Source: Diprion similis (Eukaryota; Arthropoda; Insecta; Hymenoptera; Diprionidae). From it: a stretch of 64,000 nucleotides of DNA. The position numbers and the translations under genes were made by a program. The DNA lies in the NCBI RefSeq assembly GCF_021155765.1, contig NC_060111.1:4543481-4607480 (forward strand). The letters run 5' to 3'. How positions within the stretch are numbered: position 1 is the first letter of the stretch; the number at the start of each line of letters is the position of its first letter. Positions 1 through 12,900 of this stretch are shown here, piece by piece. Under the pieces are notes generated by a model. It ran no database searches and was not told where the DNA came from. It saw only the letters and a list, made by a program, of their open reading frames with translations.

Positions 1-260
1 CTAACTATTGCGTCATCGTTTACCTACCTACCGCGAATTTAGGGATTCCACGAAAATTGATTCCCCGTCTTTCCATGTCCCGCCCCGGAAGCCAATGGAG
101 GAGAATGTATATCACGCAGGGGGGGGGGGGGCACCACAGATATTATATGGGGCAGGCATCCAACGGCGTTACGTCACCTCGGTATATGCTTTGGGGGATT
201 CGCGCGAGTCACTGGGTCGTTTTCATTTTACGAGAAACTTGATCTTTTCCCTTCTCTATC

Positions 261-297
<37 letters not shown>

Positions 298-1245
298 TTC
301 TTTCCTTTTTCTTTTAGCCCGCGTTCTATTTTTCACCCAAGAATCAAGTATCCGCCGTGCGAAAGAGGATTGAAACATTTCCGGGTCGATTTTTCGCCTC
401 GTTTTACAGTAGGGACGTAGGTTGTTTTTTAACGTTTCGTTTCTTTGTTTTTCTAATGAAAAAGGAAGTTGGTGTGATTAAACTGAAAGTTAAGGGGTGA
501 GTTTTCACTCGATCGCGATGTTTTAAGGTTAAGGAACGTCACCTATGATCAGTTTTGGGTGTTTTTACGTATGTGGTCAATTTTTTTGTCCGACGATATC
601 TCGAAAATGAGTTAACGGATTTCTATGATTCTAGTCTCGATCGACGCGGTCTTTCCAAACTTCGAACTGATTTGATTTTGGCTTTGATCGGTTCGGCATT
701 TTTTCAACTATTTAGTTGACGAAAAAAAAATAAGATCGTATTTTTTCGTTTTTTTAATTTCAAAAAAACGTTGAAAATGGAAAAAAAATTTTAATTGTAT
801 ACCCCATAATTGTGTCAATTTTCTTCACCTATATAATTCGAATACTTTTATTTATAAACACCGTAGAAATAATTTTTTTGACCCTGTTCTAAAGAATGAA
901 AAAAGACGTTTATAGTTGATCTTTTCAGATGCTTTATTCACCAAAAATTCATCACTCAGAAGCGTTTTTTATCCTAAAAGTATTACCAAATACTGAAAAA
1001 CTGTATATTATATACTTGGTTAAACATGATCCGTACGATTTACCTCCTTATTTTTGATACCTACTAAATGAGTTCAGCGAATTCATCTCAATTCATTCAC
1101 TATTATCACGTTTTTTGAGTTTCTTTCATATATATATATATACACCTATACTATGTACATTATACAGACTTTTGAAAGAGAAATCGCTCGGAAAGCGAGA
1201 GTCGCCTGAGGCTGGTCAATCAGTCAAGATATCGAGGGAAATATA

Positions 1246-1288
<43 letters not shown>

Positions 1289-3993
1289 GCGGAAGGAGGT
1301 GAACACTTTTCGAAAAAGAAGAAGAGGAGAAGGAGGAGGAGGAAGAGAAGGAAGAGAATAAAAAAGCTCGGGGGCGTTGGATCATTATTTTCACGGAAGG
1401 CGAGCGCTCAATGGCTCGCATTTCTTGCGCCCGATCGGCACAGTATTACGAATCCTCTCCCGACGGGTGCTGCCCCCATTACTTTTACCACCCTTATGCC
1501 TTATTGCCACCCTGAACCCAAATGCGGATCACTCTCTGGCGCACACGCGTCACAATACGTCGTGCCAAGTCCCAATGACACTTGAATCCGCCAGGCTTCG
1601 ATGAAAATCTAGCTTTCATTTTCCTCCTCGTTAAACAATAAACGTCCGCTTTTTTCCCGATACACTCCCGCTTTATCTCATCATCTTCACCTTCGCTTTA
1701 GTCTCGTAATCAATTGCATTTTTCATCTCAGCTAAGAGGGTGAAAGGGTCAAAAAAATTTACTCGTCATTCATAGCTTCCCAAATTTCAGTTTCTTACAA
1801 TTTTTCGCACAGAATTTGAACCCAACTTCCAACTTCCTGTTACTCTTATAAATTTGCGGAGGAATCCTGATCCATCTGGATGGCGATTGAATCGCGAATT
1901 CATTTCTCACTCGTAATGCTCGAGGTGAGAAATTGGCATCCTTTTCGTTGCAAAAAGAAAAAAAAAAAAAAATGTCCAACCAACTATAATCGAGTGAAAC
2001 TTTTTTTAACGATCACTGTATAAAAAAAAAGGGGGGGGGGAGGGGAGGATAAAAATACTGAGAGTAGAAGAAAAATTGACGAAGGAGTGGAGCCGAAACA
2101 GGGCGACGTCCATGACGATTCGTGGGCTGAAACTGGTTCCAATTAGCCGTGACAAAGGAGTAATAAAATCATGACTCCATGGTGCTGACGAAGAAGTAAA
2201 GGGTGCGTGGGAGGGGATCCTGTCGGCATTACTCTTGATTCAGGAAAACGATCGAAAGTTGGTAGACGGCGTCTGCAACGGCGGAGAGGCTGCAGGATAT
2301 CGAGGTCCTTCGTCCTTAGAGATATTCCCGGCTCTTTCTCTTTCTCTTTCTCTTTCTCTTTCGCGGAGCCTGGCCGTCGAGACAAATGTCCGGGCCTTGG
2401 AAGGCCCCTCGGAAAGCATCGAATAGACCGGATGTGCCGCTCTATGACGCATCGCGGTGCTTATCGTGACGTATTGTTATCTCCGAATTGATATGTGGCG
2501 TCGTATCTGCCGGCTGGTCCGTGGCCTCCGAGGTGAGCCGAGTCGCGTCAGCTTGCGGATTGATATTTATCGATCATTGTTTGCCCATGATCGCTGACTG
2601 GAAATATGAACGTTATTTTATACTTTCCTGATGACTTATGAAGGGGGGGCGGCGGTGACGTTACGGAATCGCCGAATTGCAAATTTTTTTTTTTTTTTAC
2701 CGGTGAAACTTGAAGGAAATAGAAATTAAAGTTTGGATAAATATCGGAGTTTTGAACGATCGAGTATTTTCAGTTTTCGCGGTTTTTGGCTTGGAGAAAT
2801 TTCGATACTTTGATCTTTATTTGTTTTGGATGGATCATATTTTTAACTATCGAACTTTTGGAATTTTAGTCTATCGAAAGTTTATTTTTTTACAATTTTT
2901 CTTTAACCGAATATTTATTTTTTGAAACTTTACTCTATCGTAGCTTGAATTTTTGCAATTCTGCTACTGTGGCTGTATTTGAAACTTTTTTTGTTGCTTC
3001 AAAGTTTCGTTTTTTTGCTTCAAGTTTCGCCGTCACATGATTCTGAAATCACGCACTTTCCGAACTTTTCAAATTCGGAACTTCAACCCACACCCAAAAA
3101 AAAAAAAAAAAACACCGTAACGCAATTTTTTTTTTTTTTTTTTTGTAACGAATATCTATGAATCAGAATTTTTTTACACGTTTCAATAAAATCCTGAAAT
3201 CAATGATGTGGAAAAATACGACGTCGTGAAAATTGCTTTTTTCATGAAAACCTCTAAACGTTCATTTCACCCTGAATTGCATCTTCAAATCACTTGCCTC
3301 GGAAAATCATTAAACATATCAACTTTTCGTAACAGATCTTAGAATTTCATACATACCTACAAAGTTTTCTGAAGTACCTACTCAATTTTCTCTGTTTATA
3401 AGATGAGAGTTATTTTCTCTCAAAACTTAGATCCCGTGCGGTTTTTAACAATTTAAAAATTCAAAAATCGATCCGTACAACGATAAAAACATAAAATAAC
3501 CTTCTCGAACTCTGTAGCTCCGGAAAAAACCTGTTTCGTTATAAAATATCCCACGAAATGGCCGAGTCTTTGTGATATCGTCGCAGCATTTATCAAAGTT
3601 TGATCCGTAGCTTCCGGTGAACTTGATACCGCAATAAGCGAAGCTTTCGAGGGTCATTGACCCTGTCGTTTAAAATGGGTCTTATATTATCATACTATTT
3701 TCGATGTCTATAAATTGAACTACACATTTTCTTTGTAATTTTTAGAGCAAATAGTGAAATAAAAATAAAAAGCAATTCGCATATGTATATATACACGCAC
3801 TTTTATCACTAAAATCGCATTTTTGGTCGAAAAACACACAATTCATCAGGCATGTATTATTTATAATTTACAATTCTTCGACCAAATTTATTATGTCAAT
3901 AAGGTTATCGCTCTTCGCCCGATAGCGTCGCGATCATTCCTGCTTTGTTCGATGGCCAATTTCACCATTTTCTTTATATATATGTATGTATTA
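1..3993. other. Gene-free AT-rich stretch with microsatellites
   Basis: I recognise no gene here on either strand; the open frames are short and dominated by low-complexity residues. Visible structure: a G run at about 120-130, a (TC)n tract near 265-293, (TA)n/(AT)n tracts near 1,130 and 1,241-1,287, a purine-rich GA tract near 1,316-1,360, a G run near 2,030-2,041, a TTTCTC-type tract near 2,332-2,361, and A or T runs near 2,685, 3,098 and 3,127. Confidence 0.6.
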
Positions 3994-4601
3994 GGGTGGC
4001 GCAAAAAAACCGACTGTTTTCTTTTTTCGAGTCTCGTGTGACAAAATGTTAGTTTTTCATGTTTTAAGAGCCCACTCCAAAGGACAGCTAAAAGAAAAAA
4101 TTTTTAAGAGGTCGCTCCAAATTTTTTAAAATGTCAAAAATCGTCAAAGAATTAAATTAAAAAAATTGTATTTTCAGTATTTTGTTTGATTTTTAATTCA
4201 TGTCGTGGTGTATTGTTATCGATTCTTTCTTACTAAATTAAAGAAAAAAAATTTATGAAATTTTAGTATGAATATTAAAAGGTCGCTCGAAAAGATCTAA
4301 AGAAATGCACCAAAAAATTGAAAAAAAAATTATGAGCGACCTTTCAAAATTCAAATTTTGAACTGAAACTTTTGGAAACTTATTTCTTTTTTGCCTTTAA
4401 AATTATACCGTAACGAAAAAAAAAATTTAAAAAAAAAAATTTGATTTTTGACGATTTCTGACGTTTTAAAAATTGTGGAGCGACCTCTTAAAATTTTTTT
4501 CCTGAACTCTCCTTTGGAGTGGGCTCTTGAAACATCAAAAACTAACATTCTGTCACACGAGACTCAAAAAAAAACAAACAGTCGGTTTTTTTGCGCCACC
4601 C
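3994..4601. mobile_element. MITE with long terminal inverted repeats, copy 1 (complete)
   Basis: The element starts GGGTGGCGCAAAAAA and ends with the reverse complement, and is flanked on both sides by TA (3,992-3,993 and 4,602-4,603), as for a Tc1/mariner-type target duplication. The inverted arms are long, roughly 160 bp: the 'gagtctcgtgtgacaaaatg' and 'gagcccactccaaagga' motifs of the left arm reappear inverted at about 4,510-4,570. The AT-rich centre carries 'aggtcgctcgaaaag'. There is no transposase frame, so it is non-autonomous. Superfamily assignment rests only on the TA flank and is tentative. Confidence 0.85.
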
Positions 4602-4856
4602 TAATATATATATATTATATATACTTGGAAAGAAATCATCCGTCGCAGATATCGCGTAGGCATAATGGCTCAGCTGCACAGCTACGCGCAGGTTATACAA
4701 CCTACTTGAAAAGCAATTTTCCCCGCTTGATTTAGACCTACAATTTCATTTTATGGGGTTTTAGAGATATGCAAGATAATAACACGCCGGTTACCTGCTT
4801 CGCCGCGAATAAAATATCGGCCCTGAACCGATACGTATATATACACATATACAATA

Positions 4857-5325
4857 TATGTATACCGGGTATTCGACATTCTACTCGGTAAAAACGGGAC
4901 CTGAATTTTTTTCAAATTTTTTTATCAAACGATTTATTTTTTTATAAATATTTGCAGTCGATTGCTAATGCCCGTTTTTTTTCAACTTGAAAAAATTCTC
5001 AAAAATCCAGTGAATTAGACCAAACCAACCACCCGTTAAGGAAAACATAGATCGAGTTTTTTTTCTATTTTTTTATAACTTAATTCGGAATTAAAAAATT
5101 TTTTAAACTCAAAATTAAGACAGGATCAAATCGTAAGCGTCAAATGAGGGTCAATTTAATTGTAAATGTTCGGTTTCACCAATTCGATGATGCGCCACTC
5201 TAGTTAGTAAAGATAATTTTGGGTTTAAAAATTTCAAAATTCCGAATTAGGTGATGAAAAAAATATAAAAAAAATTCAGCCCACGATTTCCTGCTCGATT
5301 TGGCGTGGAATACCCCATACAGATA
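4857..5325. repeat. Imperfect inverted-repeat element, MITE-like
   Basis: The left end (about 4,862-4,900, 'gggtattcgacattctactc') is the imperfect reverse complement of the right end (about 5,290-5,325, containing 'ggcgtggaataccccata'). The arms continue into AT-rich sequence with a shared 'tttataaatattt' block. The same end motif, 'gtggaataccccat', recurs at 18,886-18,900, so this is a family and not a single hairpin. There is no coding capacity. Boundaries are approximate. Confidence 0.5.
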
Positions 5326-6003
5326 CGTATCATTTGCGAATACATTATATACAGACAACGAACTTTTACGTACGACTGGATTTCCTCGTCCGGAACAGTT
5401 TCCCGTCGCCATTGAATTCCCGTATCTTATTTGCGAAATTTTTTCTCCATATATCGAGTAAGATCGCTTTGTGATTGTACAATTTTTCGCTTCGTTTCTC
5501 GTGTTTTACGAACGAGTTTAAAGGCTGCTTCAACCCTTCTAATAAATCAAATACATTCAATGGTTAAAAAGGCCAGTATAAATAACCTCGCGATGGTTTT
5601 TCTTTTATCTTATCGCCATTTTCTTTTTTTTTCTGAGATGACGTACGTTTTCAACTTCGTAATATCGAGTGTTTAAAATATGCCTGAAACTGTAGTTTTT
5701 GGCCTTTAATTTCCGAAGATCAAAGCAGACCCGGCATTGATTTCTTCTATAAATATCGCCGATTCAAGACACTCGCGATTTTGGCAAATTTAATTGGCGA
5801 GTCACTCATTCGGAATAACTGAGTCTATAAATTCGTGCCTGATGAAGCGTGATATGGATTTGAATTTGCACGACGGCACGTATCACACGTAAACCACGAG
5901 ACAATAATTAATCTACTGTAAATAATAGCCGTGCATATATGCTGTAATATGTGGTCATGCAATTTCTGCGAACAAACATATATGGGGAATTCCATGCGAA
6001 TTT

Positions 6004-6452
6004 TCTGCAATTTTTCCAACTCTAAAACGGTACCCTAAATTTTTTCACATTTTTTATTCAGCCGGTGAATTATTTATAAATATTTAGCGGTTTTTTAAAA
6101 GAATATTTCTTGATATTCTCAAAAAATGATAAAAAAAAATATGTTTTCTGTTCCTAATATTTCCAGTCCGGGCCGATTTTTTTCTATTTTTAGTTGACAT
6201 TTTTAAGTTATTTTTTGTTTTGACCAACTGAAACGATGTTCAAACGGTTTGAATTTTCCCAAAAATATCCTCAAAACTTCTCCTTTTCACTCAGAAAATT
6301 TTTAGACCTTTTTCATTGTTTATTTAATGAAAATAAAAAAAGATCCATAAAAATCAAAATCACATTAAACATTTGTAAATAATTGAGCAGCCGATAAGAA
6401 AAAATCTGAAAAAATTCTGGATACTGTTTCAGAGTTGGGACAATTGCGGAAA
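6004..6452. repeat. Imperfect inverted-repeat element, MITE-like (family also in TIL1 region)
   Basis: The left arm near 6,004-6,100 ('tttttccaactctaaaacgg') pairs imperfectly with the right arm near 6,361-6,452 ('ctgtttcagagttgggac'); both arms share an 'aattatttataaat'-like block. Relatives lie in the second intron of TIL1 (left arm, about 22,880-22,950) and next to the TIL1 copy (right arm, about 28,536-28,618). There is no open frame. Probably a non-autonomous DNA element; boundaries are approximate. Confidence 0.5.
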
Positions 6453-7269
6453 ATATATATTGAACAAAAACAAAAAAGATGATGGTATGTATATGTATGT
6501 ACCTACATATATCTGTTGTGTAATTATGTTACGTCGTTACTTAGCGGTGATTGAATTGGCAATTTCGAATTGAATTTCATACCGATTCAAGGGTGTACGA
6601 ATTCGCGAAGTGCAGCAGAAGGCGAAGCTTTTCACTAAAGCAGCAAAGCATCCCGGCAATAATGACAAAGTTTTGTTCAAACCGCTTAATCAAGTAGGTA
6701 TAATTCGGTTCGAATCTGTTCCCGATGTGCGAATTCATCCCTCGGGGAAAATTCAATTACCCTAGCGGATTTAACAAAGGAGTTACGCGGGGTTAGAAAC
6801 GTGTGTTAAACGCGTACGCATACGCGGAAATCTCATTTTCATAATAATACCGTGCAAGCTACGCCATCAAAGCTTCGAATCGGGTTATTCTATAATCGGA
6901 CAGTTAATGTAACGCGAATAATTTCTCTTACACAAAGCCGTGTGTGCTGCAGCAGGTTCGTATGTAAAAAAAAACAACAAAAAATCCCCCCCCTCTCTCA
7001 AAAAAAAAAAACAAATAAAGAATGAAAACGGAAAACACGCGTCAAAGATCAGTAGAAGAGCCGCGCGGTTCAAATTTCCGAATGACTGCGTTAATTTCGT
7101 TAACCCTGCATGTTTTTGTGTTTTTTCTCTCCCCCCCCCCTCCCTCTCCTTTTTTTCTCTTTTCAATCTCCGATTATTTTTTATCCACTTGACCGAATTC
7201 CCGTGACCCAGTACACCGTGAACATGTTAGGTGTATTATATCGATGAACAAAAAAGTAATTACGAGGAA

Positions 7270-7300
<31 letters not shown>

Positions 7301-7711
7301 TATCATATTGAAAAGAAACAAAGTGATTAAAAATAATAATCAAATGAAAATCGTACATACGCGCGTTCGTATTTGCGATTACTGTTCATTCGGACGAGAA
7401 ATTCCCCACCGCGGTTGGTACGTATACATATAGATATACATATATATATACATTTAAATAGAACCCCATTCAATTTTTTGTAATAGAAGGAACGGCGTTG
7501 TGAATATAAAAATTTAACCCCTTCTTAATTATCCGCTTGACGAACCGCTTTGAAAGAGCGGTGAAAAACACTTTCAAAACCTGACACCTTATACATAGTT
7601 TAAAGCCTTCATAATAGAAACTATTTGATACGCAAACAAATATACTGCATCCATTTTCCAGTCGAACTTCCGGTCTGTCCCGAACGGCTGCAGCGGGGCG
7701 TCTAATATTAT

Positions 7712-7765
<54 letters not shown>

Positions 7766-8227
7766 GTATATATGTACACAAAAACTTAAGGGTGAATCGA
7801 ATTAAACGCACTGAGAAGATGAAAAAAGAGGAAAAAAACGATACTCCCCAAATCTTTAATCTCTGTTCTTCTAACCTGCATGTAAGAAAAAATCTTTAAG
7901 ATACGTGGGAAAAAATTTGCTAAGTAAAGGGTGACGTTTTGTAGGCTAAGGGTGGTTGTTTTCCCTATCTGTGTATATATATTATATATATATATATCTA
8001 TCGACGAATCGCGGTCGGTAAACGTCCCACCTGTTTTCGGAGTCGCGAGGAAGGCTCGATAACATCTAGGATCTCGTAGGTGAAATTAGGTGGATCTAAA
8101 CTGCACGAACAGCCTCAAGCGTCTGGTGATTTAAAAGAATTTTTTTTCATTCCCTCATGTTTTATGGTTTTTTTTATTTTTATTTGTTTGCTTATTTGTT
8201 TGTTATTTTTTTTCTTCCTTCTCTCTC

Positions 8228-8258
<31 letters not shown>

Positions 8259-9482
8259 AGCGTAAATTGACCCCTTCGAACCTGCAGGGCCACGTGGCCC
8301 GAGGAACTTGCAGTGTTTGTGCAGATGGCGTTTCGCCTGCATCCAACCTTATTGTGTATTCGTCCCGCCATCTTGACTCTTTCGATGTAATTGCATATAA
8401 ATTGGCCCGTGTTTATACAGTTTGGCTATATTCCCCCGGTGAGCGGGCTTCTCTCTCTCTCTTCTTTTCACCCCACCTTCAACCCCCCAACCCTCCAACC
8501 ATCACTTCATCTACCGCTTCCTTTGTTCCCTGGAAATAGCAATATGTTGTAGCTACAGGTGTCGGGAGGAGCTTCCGTTAAAATATAAATTATACATATT
8601 ATATATTATATACGGACTTTGGTGCATTTTGTTAGATTGTAAATCTTTTTTACACGGAGATAATCTCAATCGTTAAATTTAAAAATTTGTAAAATATTGT
8701 TATTTTTCATTTGCTTTTATTTTACGTAAGTTTTTCTTCTTTTCATCTTCATTTCATTCGTCATCTCAACGGTTTTTTTATTCTTATTCTCGGTTAATTC
8801 TTACCGATAAATTACGAATCGTTATCGTTATCCCTTGAAATGTTTTTATTGTTTTTCGTTTTTCGTGGTTTTATTTATTATATACAGGATTAGATAATTC
8901 AACGTTTTTCATTCTTGCAGATCGTAGATTAACATCGAAAATCTGTCGTATTTAATGCTTCTCAAAATATTGCTTACGATTTGTTGTTGTTGTTTTTTTT
9001 TTCTTCGTCCGATGGATACTTTTATTCGCAAATTGATTACTCTTTGTTCTAATTTGCTGTTGATTCAGATCGTAAAATGTTGGTTTTTAACAGCGAACCA
9101 AGTTTTGACCAGATAAAAAAATATGTATGTAACATAAAAATCAAAAGTGAAGATTGAAAATTTTTTTCACTTCCAGTTACGAGAAAAGAAATTTCATCTT
9201 GGTATAGACAGAGCGAGAAGTGAAACCCTGCATGAATCGGTTGTTCGAGATCGGTTATTTTATTTTATTTTTTGCCTCACTTTTTTCACGGTAAAAGGGA
9301 TTTGACAAACAATGCGGTGTAAGCGGTAAGATAAACAAATGAGGTACGCCGGAGTAAATCCACGGCTCCTGAGGGAGGGTGGATGAGGGGGAGCTTTTTG
9401 CACAAGCCAAATATAAAGGCGTGCGAATAAAGCCGAAAATCGCGTCCACCGCTTCCCGGATGTATGTATACTATGTATATTA

Positions 9483-9942
9483 GGGTAGCGCAAAAAAATC
9501 GACAATTTTTTTTTTTTTTTTTGAGTCTCGTGTGACAAAATGTTAGTTTTTGATGTTTTAAGAGCCCACTCCAAAGGACAGCTCAAAAAAAAAAATTTTA
9601 AGAGGTCGCTCGAAATTTAAAAAAATGTCAAAATCGTCAAAAAATTAAATTATAAAAATTGTATTTTCAGTATTTTATTTGATTTTTAATTCATGTCGTG
9701 GTGTATTGTTATCGATTCTTTCTTACTAAATTGAAGAAAAAAAATTGATGAAATTTTAATATGAATATTAAAAGGTCGCTCGAAAAGATCTAAAGAAATA
9801 CAGAAAAAAATTGAAAAAAAAATTATAGGCGACCTTTCAAAATTCAAATTTTGAAGTGAAACTTTTGGAAACTTATTTTTTTTTGTCTATAAAATTATAC
9901 CGTAACGAGAAAAAAAAAATAGTCGGAATTTTTGCGCCACCC
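9483..9942. mobile_element. MITE copy 2, internally deleted
   Basis: Same family as the element at 3,994-4,601: it starts GGGTAGCGCAAAAAAA, ends TTTGCGCCACCC, and is flanked by TA (9,481-9,482 and 9,943-9,944). The left arm and AT-rich centre align along most of their length. The right arm is missing all but about 25 bp: sequence corresponding to about 4,415-4,575 of copy 1 is gone, with the junction in an A run. It is therefore a deletion derivative and not an independent short form. Confidence 0.85.
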
Positions 9943-12900
9943 TAATGTATGTACATATTCGGAAAGTGCAAAGTTACGAAAATGAGAAAATTTTAAAATC
10001 TGGAACATCGAAAGTCCGAATGATCCTAGATTTTCAGTTCTTTGAATTCCTGGCTTGGTGAAATTCCACCAAACATCTTGATCTTTCTTTGTATTGGATT
10101 GTCGACAGTTTTACGTTCGCACATCCTGGTCCATCTGATTTTCGCTTTTTCTTTTTAAACCATTTTTCACCCCCAAAAACGTTAAGTTAAACTACGCTGT
10201 CCAACTATACATTAACTTTCAAAATTTCGCTCTATCGTATCTAGAATTTTGTTGTTTCTTCAAATTTTCATTTCTTCGCTTTAACTTTCACCGCCAAAAT
10301 AATTCTCTCTATCAACCGTTTTCGAAATACTTCAAATCCGGACCTTCAACCCTCTAAAAAAAAAAAAAACAACAACAACAACAACAACAACAATCGAGAA
10401 TGGTTGCATAACTTTCGTCTAGACGATCGGACACCTCATTCGTCCGACTCTCCCCTCGACGACTCGGCCTCCGATTTTCGATCACCGATCGCCGCTTCAC
10501 ACTCGGCCGGCAAATACACGATGTCGAGTATAGAAAAGGCTCGAAAGAGAGAGGCGTGAAAAGTCGGAAAGAAATCTGCATACAAATGGGTCCATCATCG
10601 GAGTTAACGGCTCCGGTTCGGGGCTGTGATTTTTCGCCGCGCTCACCGTCCTCGGCGCCATGATTGACGCGGGGTGATCGAGCCCCACCCCCAAAAACCG
10701 CCCCGAAAGCCCCAGGAGTCGCCCCGGGCTTCGGCTCGTTCTACATGTATGTACTATACATATACATCGAGTCGAGGGCACTCGACGTTGCCACCCCAGT
10801 CATTATTTCGGCATTAACAGGGGATGATTTCGCCCCATCATACGAATTCGCAAGTTTATTGGGTATTATTGGTCCTCCTCGACGAGTATTCCTCTCCCCT
10901 TCCGCAGAATTACGATAAATACTCATCGCGATATAATATTCGAGCGCCGCAGGTTAATTTCGTGGACGAGTTTCAACCACCCGGATGAAGATGATGATTC
11001 TTTTTTTTTTTTTCTTTCAAATTTTTTTGTTTGTTTTACATCGATATTTTAAACGAGCTTTTTACCTAGCGTAAAAAAAAACCCGTAACTTGCGGGTGTA
11101 GATTTTTTATTATCAGAATTCAGCGCTGTCTATTTTTTGGGGGGTGCGAATTAACCTCAAATTGGGGAATTTTATTATTTTTTTTTTCACAAGTGAGGGT
11201 TGATTCGATCGCATTATTTAAATTCAAAACAGTGGTATTTAGGGAATCAGTTACGATTTCATTAAATATGATTGAATAACTTTACTATTCTGGTTTTGTA
11301 ATACCTACGTGAGTAGCTTGTTTGATGAAGCGTGGGAACTTGGAAATTAGACCGCGGCGTGGGTACGTAAGTGAGTGTCTTCAACCCTTATGTCTAAGGT
11401 CTCGTAAACCGGCGTCACCTTCATTAATCCTACTCGATTATCTCGGGTCGCAATAATTTCTGGTATGTGCAATAAATTATCCGTGTTATTAATCTTCCAA
11501 GTACTTTATCAAAGAAATTATTCCACCCTTGATATAAAAGACAAAAAAGAAAAAGAAAAGAAGAAAAAATTGAATTTAACTTCGAAATCATCGTCTATAA
11601 AATTTGAATTCAGACGATCGGTTACAAGAAATGAATGTTTGAATTAAAAAAAAAAAAAGTGAACAAAGTGTAAGAAAAATTTGCACCACATTCTCGTGAG
11701 CGAGAGACTGTTCTACGTTAGTCATAAAATTTGAGTGAATTTTGTTTTTTTAGGATCTTAAAAAATGATGGTTTTTTCCAGTAACAAGAGAAAAAAAAAA
11801 AATAAAAATCGTAACCTGGAAACGGTTGTTCCGAAAAATGTGAAAAAATTCAGAAAAATGTTTCAAAGCAAGGACAAGAACGGAAAAAATCATGAAGCAA
11901 ATAAAAAATTTTGTCGTTTGCAGGCTGGCTGAATTGACGTGGACAGCCTCTATACTTGTATACTATACATCTATAATGTGTTTGTTCTATTAATTTTACT
12001 ACGCAGCGATCAGCGCACGCGAGTCCGCAAAATGCGATGCCAGTTGTTGGCCGGATTGGGCACAGCTGTCGCGGTTTCCGGGTCTGATGGGAACTCATGG
12101 GGAATTACGTATTACGGAGTTTAATGGGGTCTGGCAAACGTCCGACGATCGCGATCGCCTGGTGGAAAAATTATCCCCTTAATGTACATTTTGCTTCAGT
12201 TTGAACCGATCTTATATCGTTTTTTAACCCTTTCAGGAACGGTAGTCCATTCCAGTTGACGAGGATTTAAAAAATTCGTAACAAAAGTTTTACTCGTCGG
12301 AATTTTTTTTATCCCAAGAGTTGGTTTTTGCGAACAGTTTCAATATCTATAGCTTTTCTAATCGAAATAGTGCAGCTATAGTAGTAGAAAAAAGATGCGT
12401 GTAATTTTCGTTCTTGTTTCTAATATTTAACAAGCTATGGAGGATTAATTTTTTTGTCTGAAAAAAGAAATTTCTGCTTTTCTAAAATAGTCTCAAATGT
12501 TATGAAAAAAATATATGCAAGCTTCAGCATTTTATTAATACCAAAAATAAGTTGTAAATTTGAAAAACATTGCGTAGTTTAACTTTTGATTTAGGTTTAA
12601 GAAAATTTGGAAAAAAATCAGATTTCTTAGTTGAAAAATACAGAATTGAAATATGTTAGAAAAAAAAAAAAAAATTTCATTGCTCAATTTAATTCAGTTA
12701 CGAAAGTTTTAAGGAAAAGTTTTATCAGTTGAAAATCAATACTTTTTTCGTCTAGTTTTATTACGAGATGTTTGCGCTGAAAATAAAAAATTGAAATGAA
12801 TTTTGTTCGTTTTTTTTCTTCACTTTTTCAACAAGAACTCAAACAACAATCTTTCGTTTCGAATCGTTTCGAAACGGTGAACAATCTGGTATTTACATTC

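Larger units (their letters stand above)
4604..9482. other. Gene-free stretch between two MITE copies
   Basis: No gene is recognised. It contains two imperfect palindromic elements listed separately (4,857-5,325 and 6,004-6,452), a (GA)n tract at about 7,272-7,300, a long (CT)n tract at about 7,712-7,763, a TA-rich run near 7,975-8,000 and a long A tract at about 8,228-8,256. Confidence 0.55.

Noticed and set aside
6705-6720. GGTTCGAATC, resembling a tRNA B box
   Set aside because: No A box, acceptor stem or anticodon arm can be built around it on that strand.
7470-7811. Minus-strand frame with an Arg-Glu repeat
   Set aside because: Translation of a (CT)n microsatellite; the flanks have no coding character.
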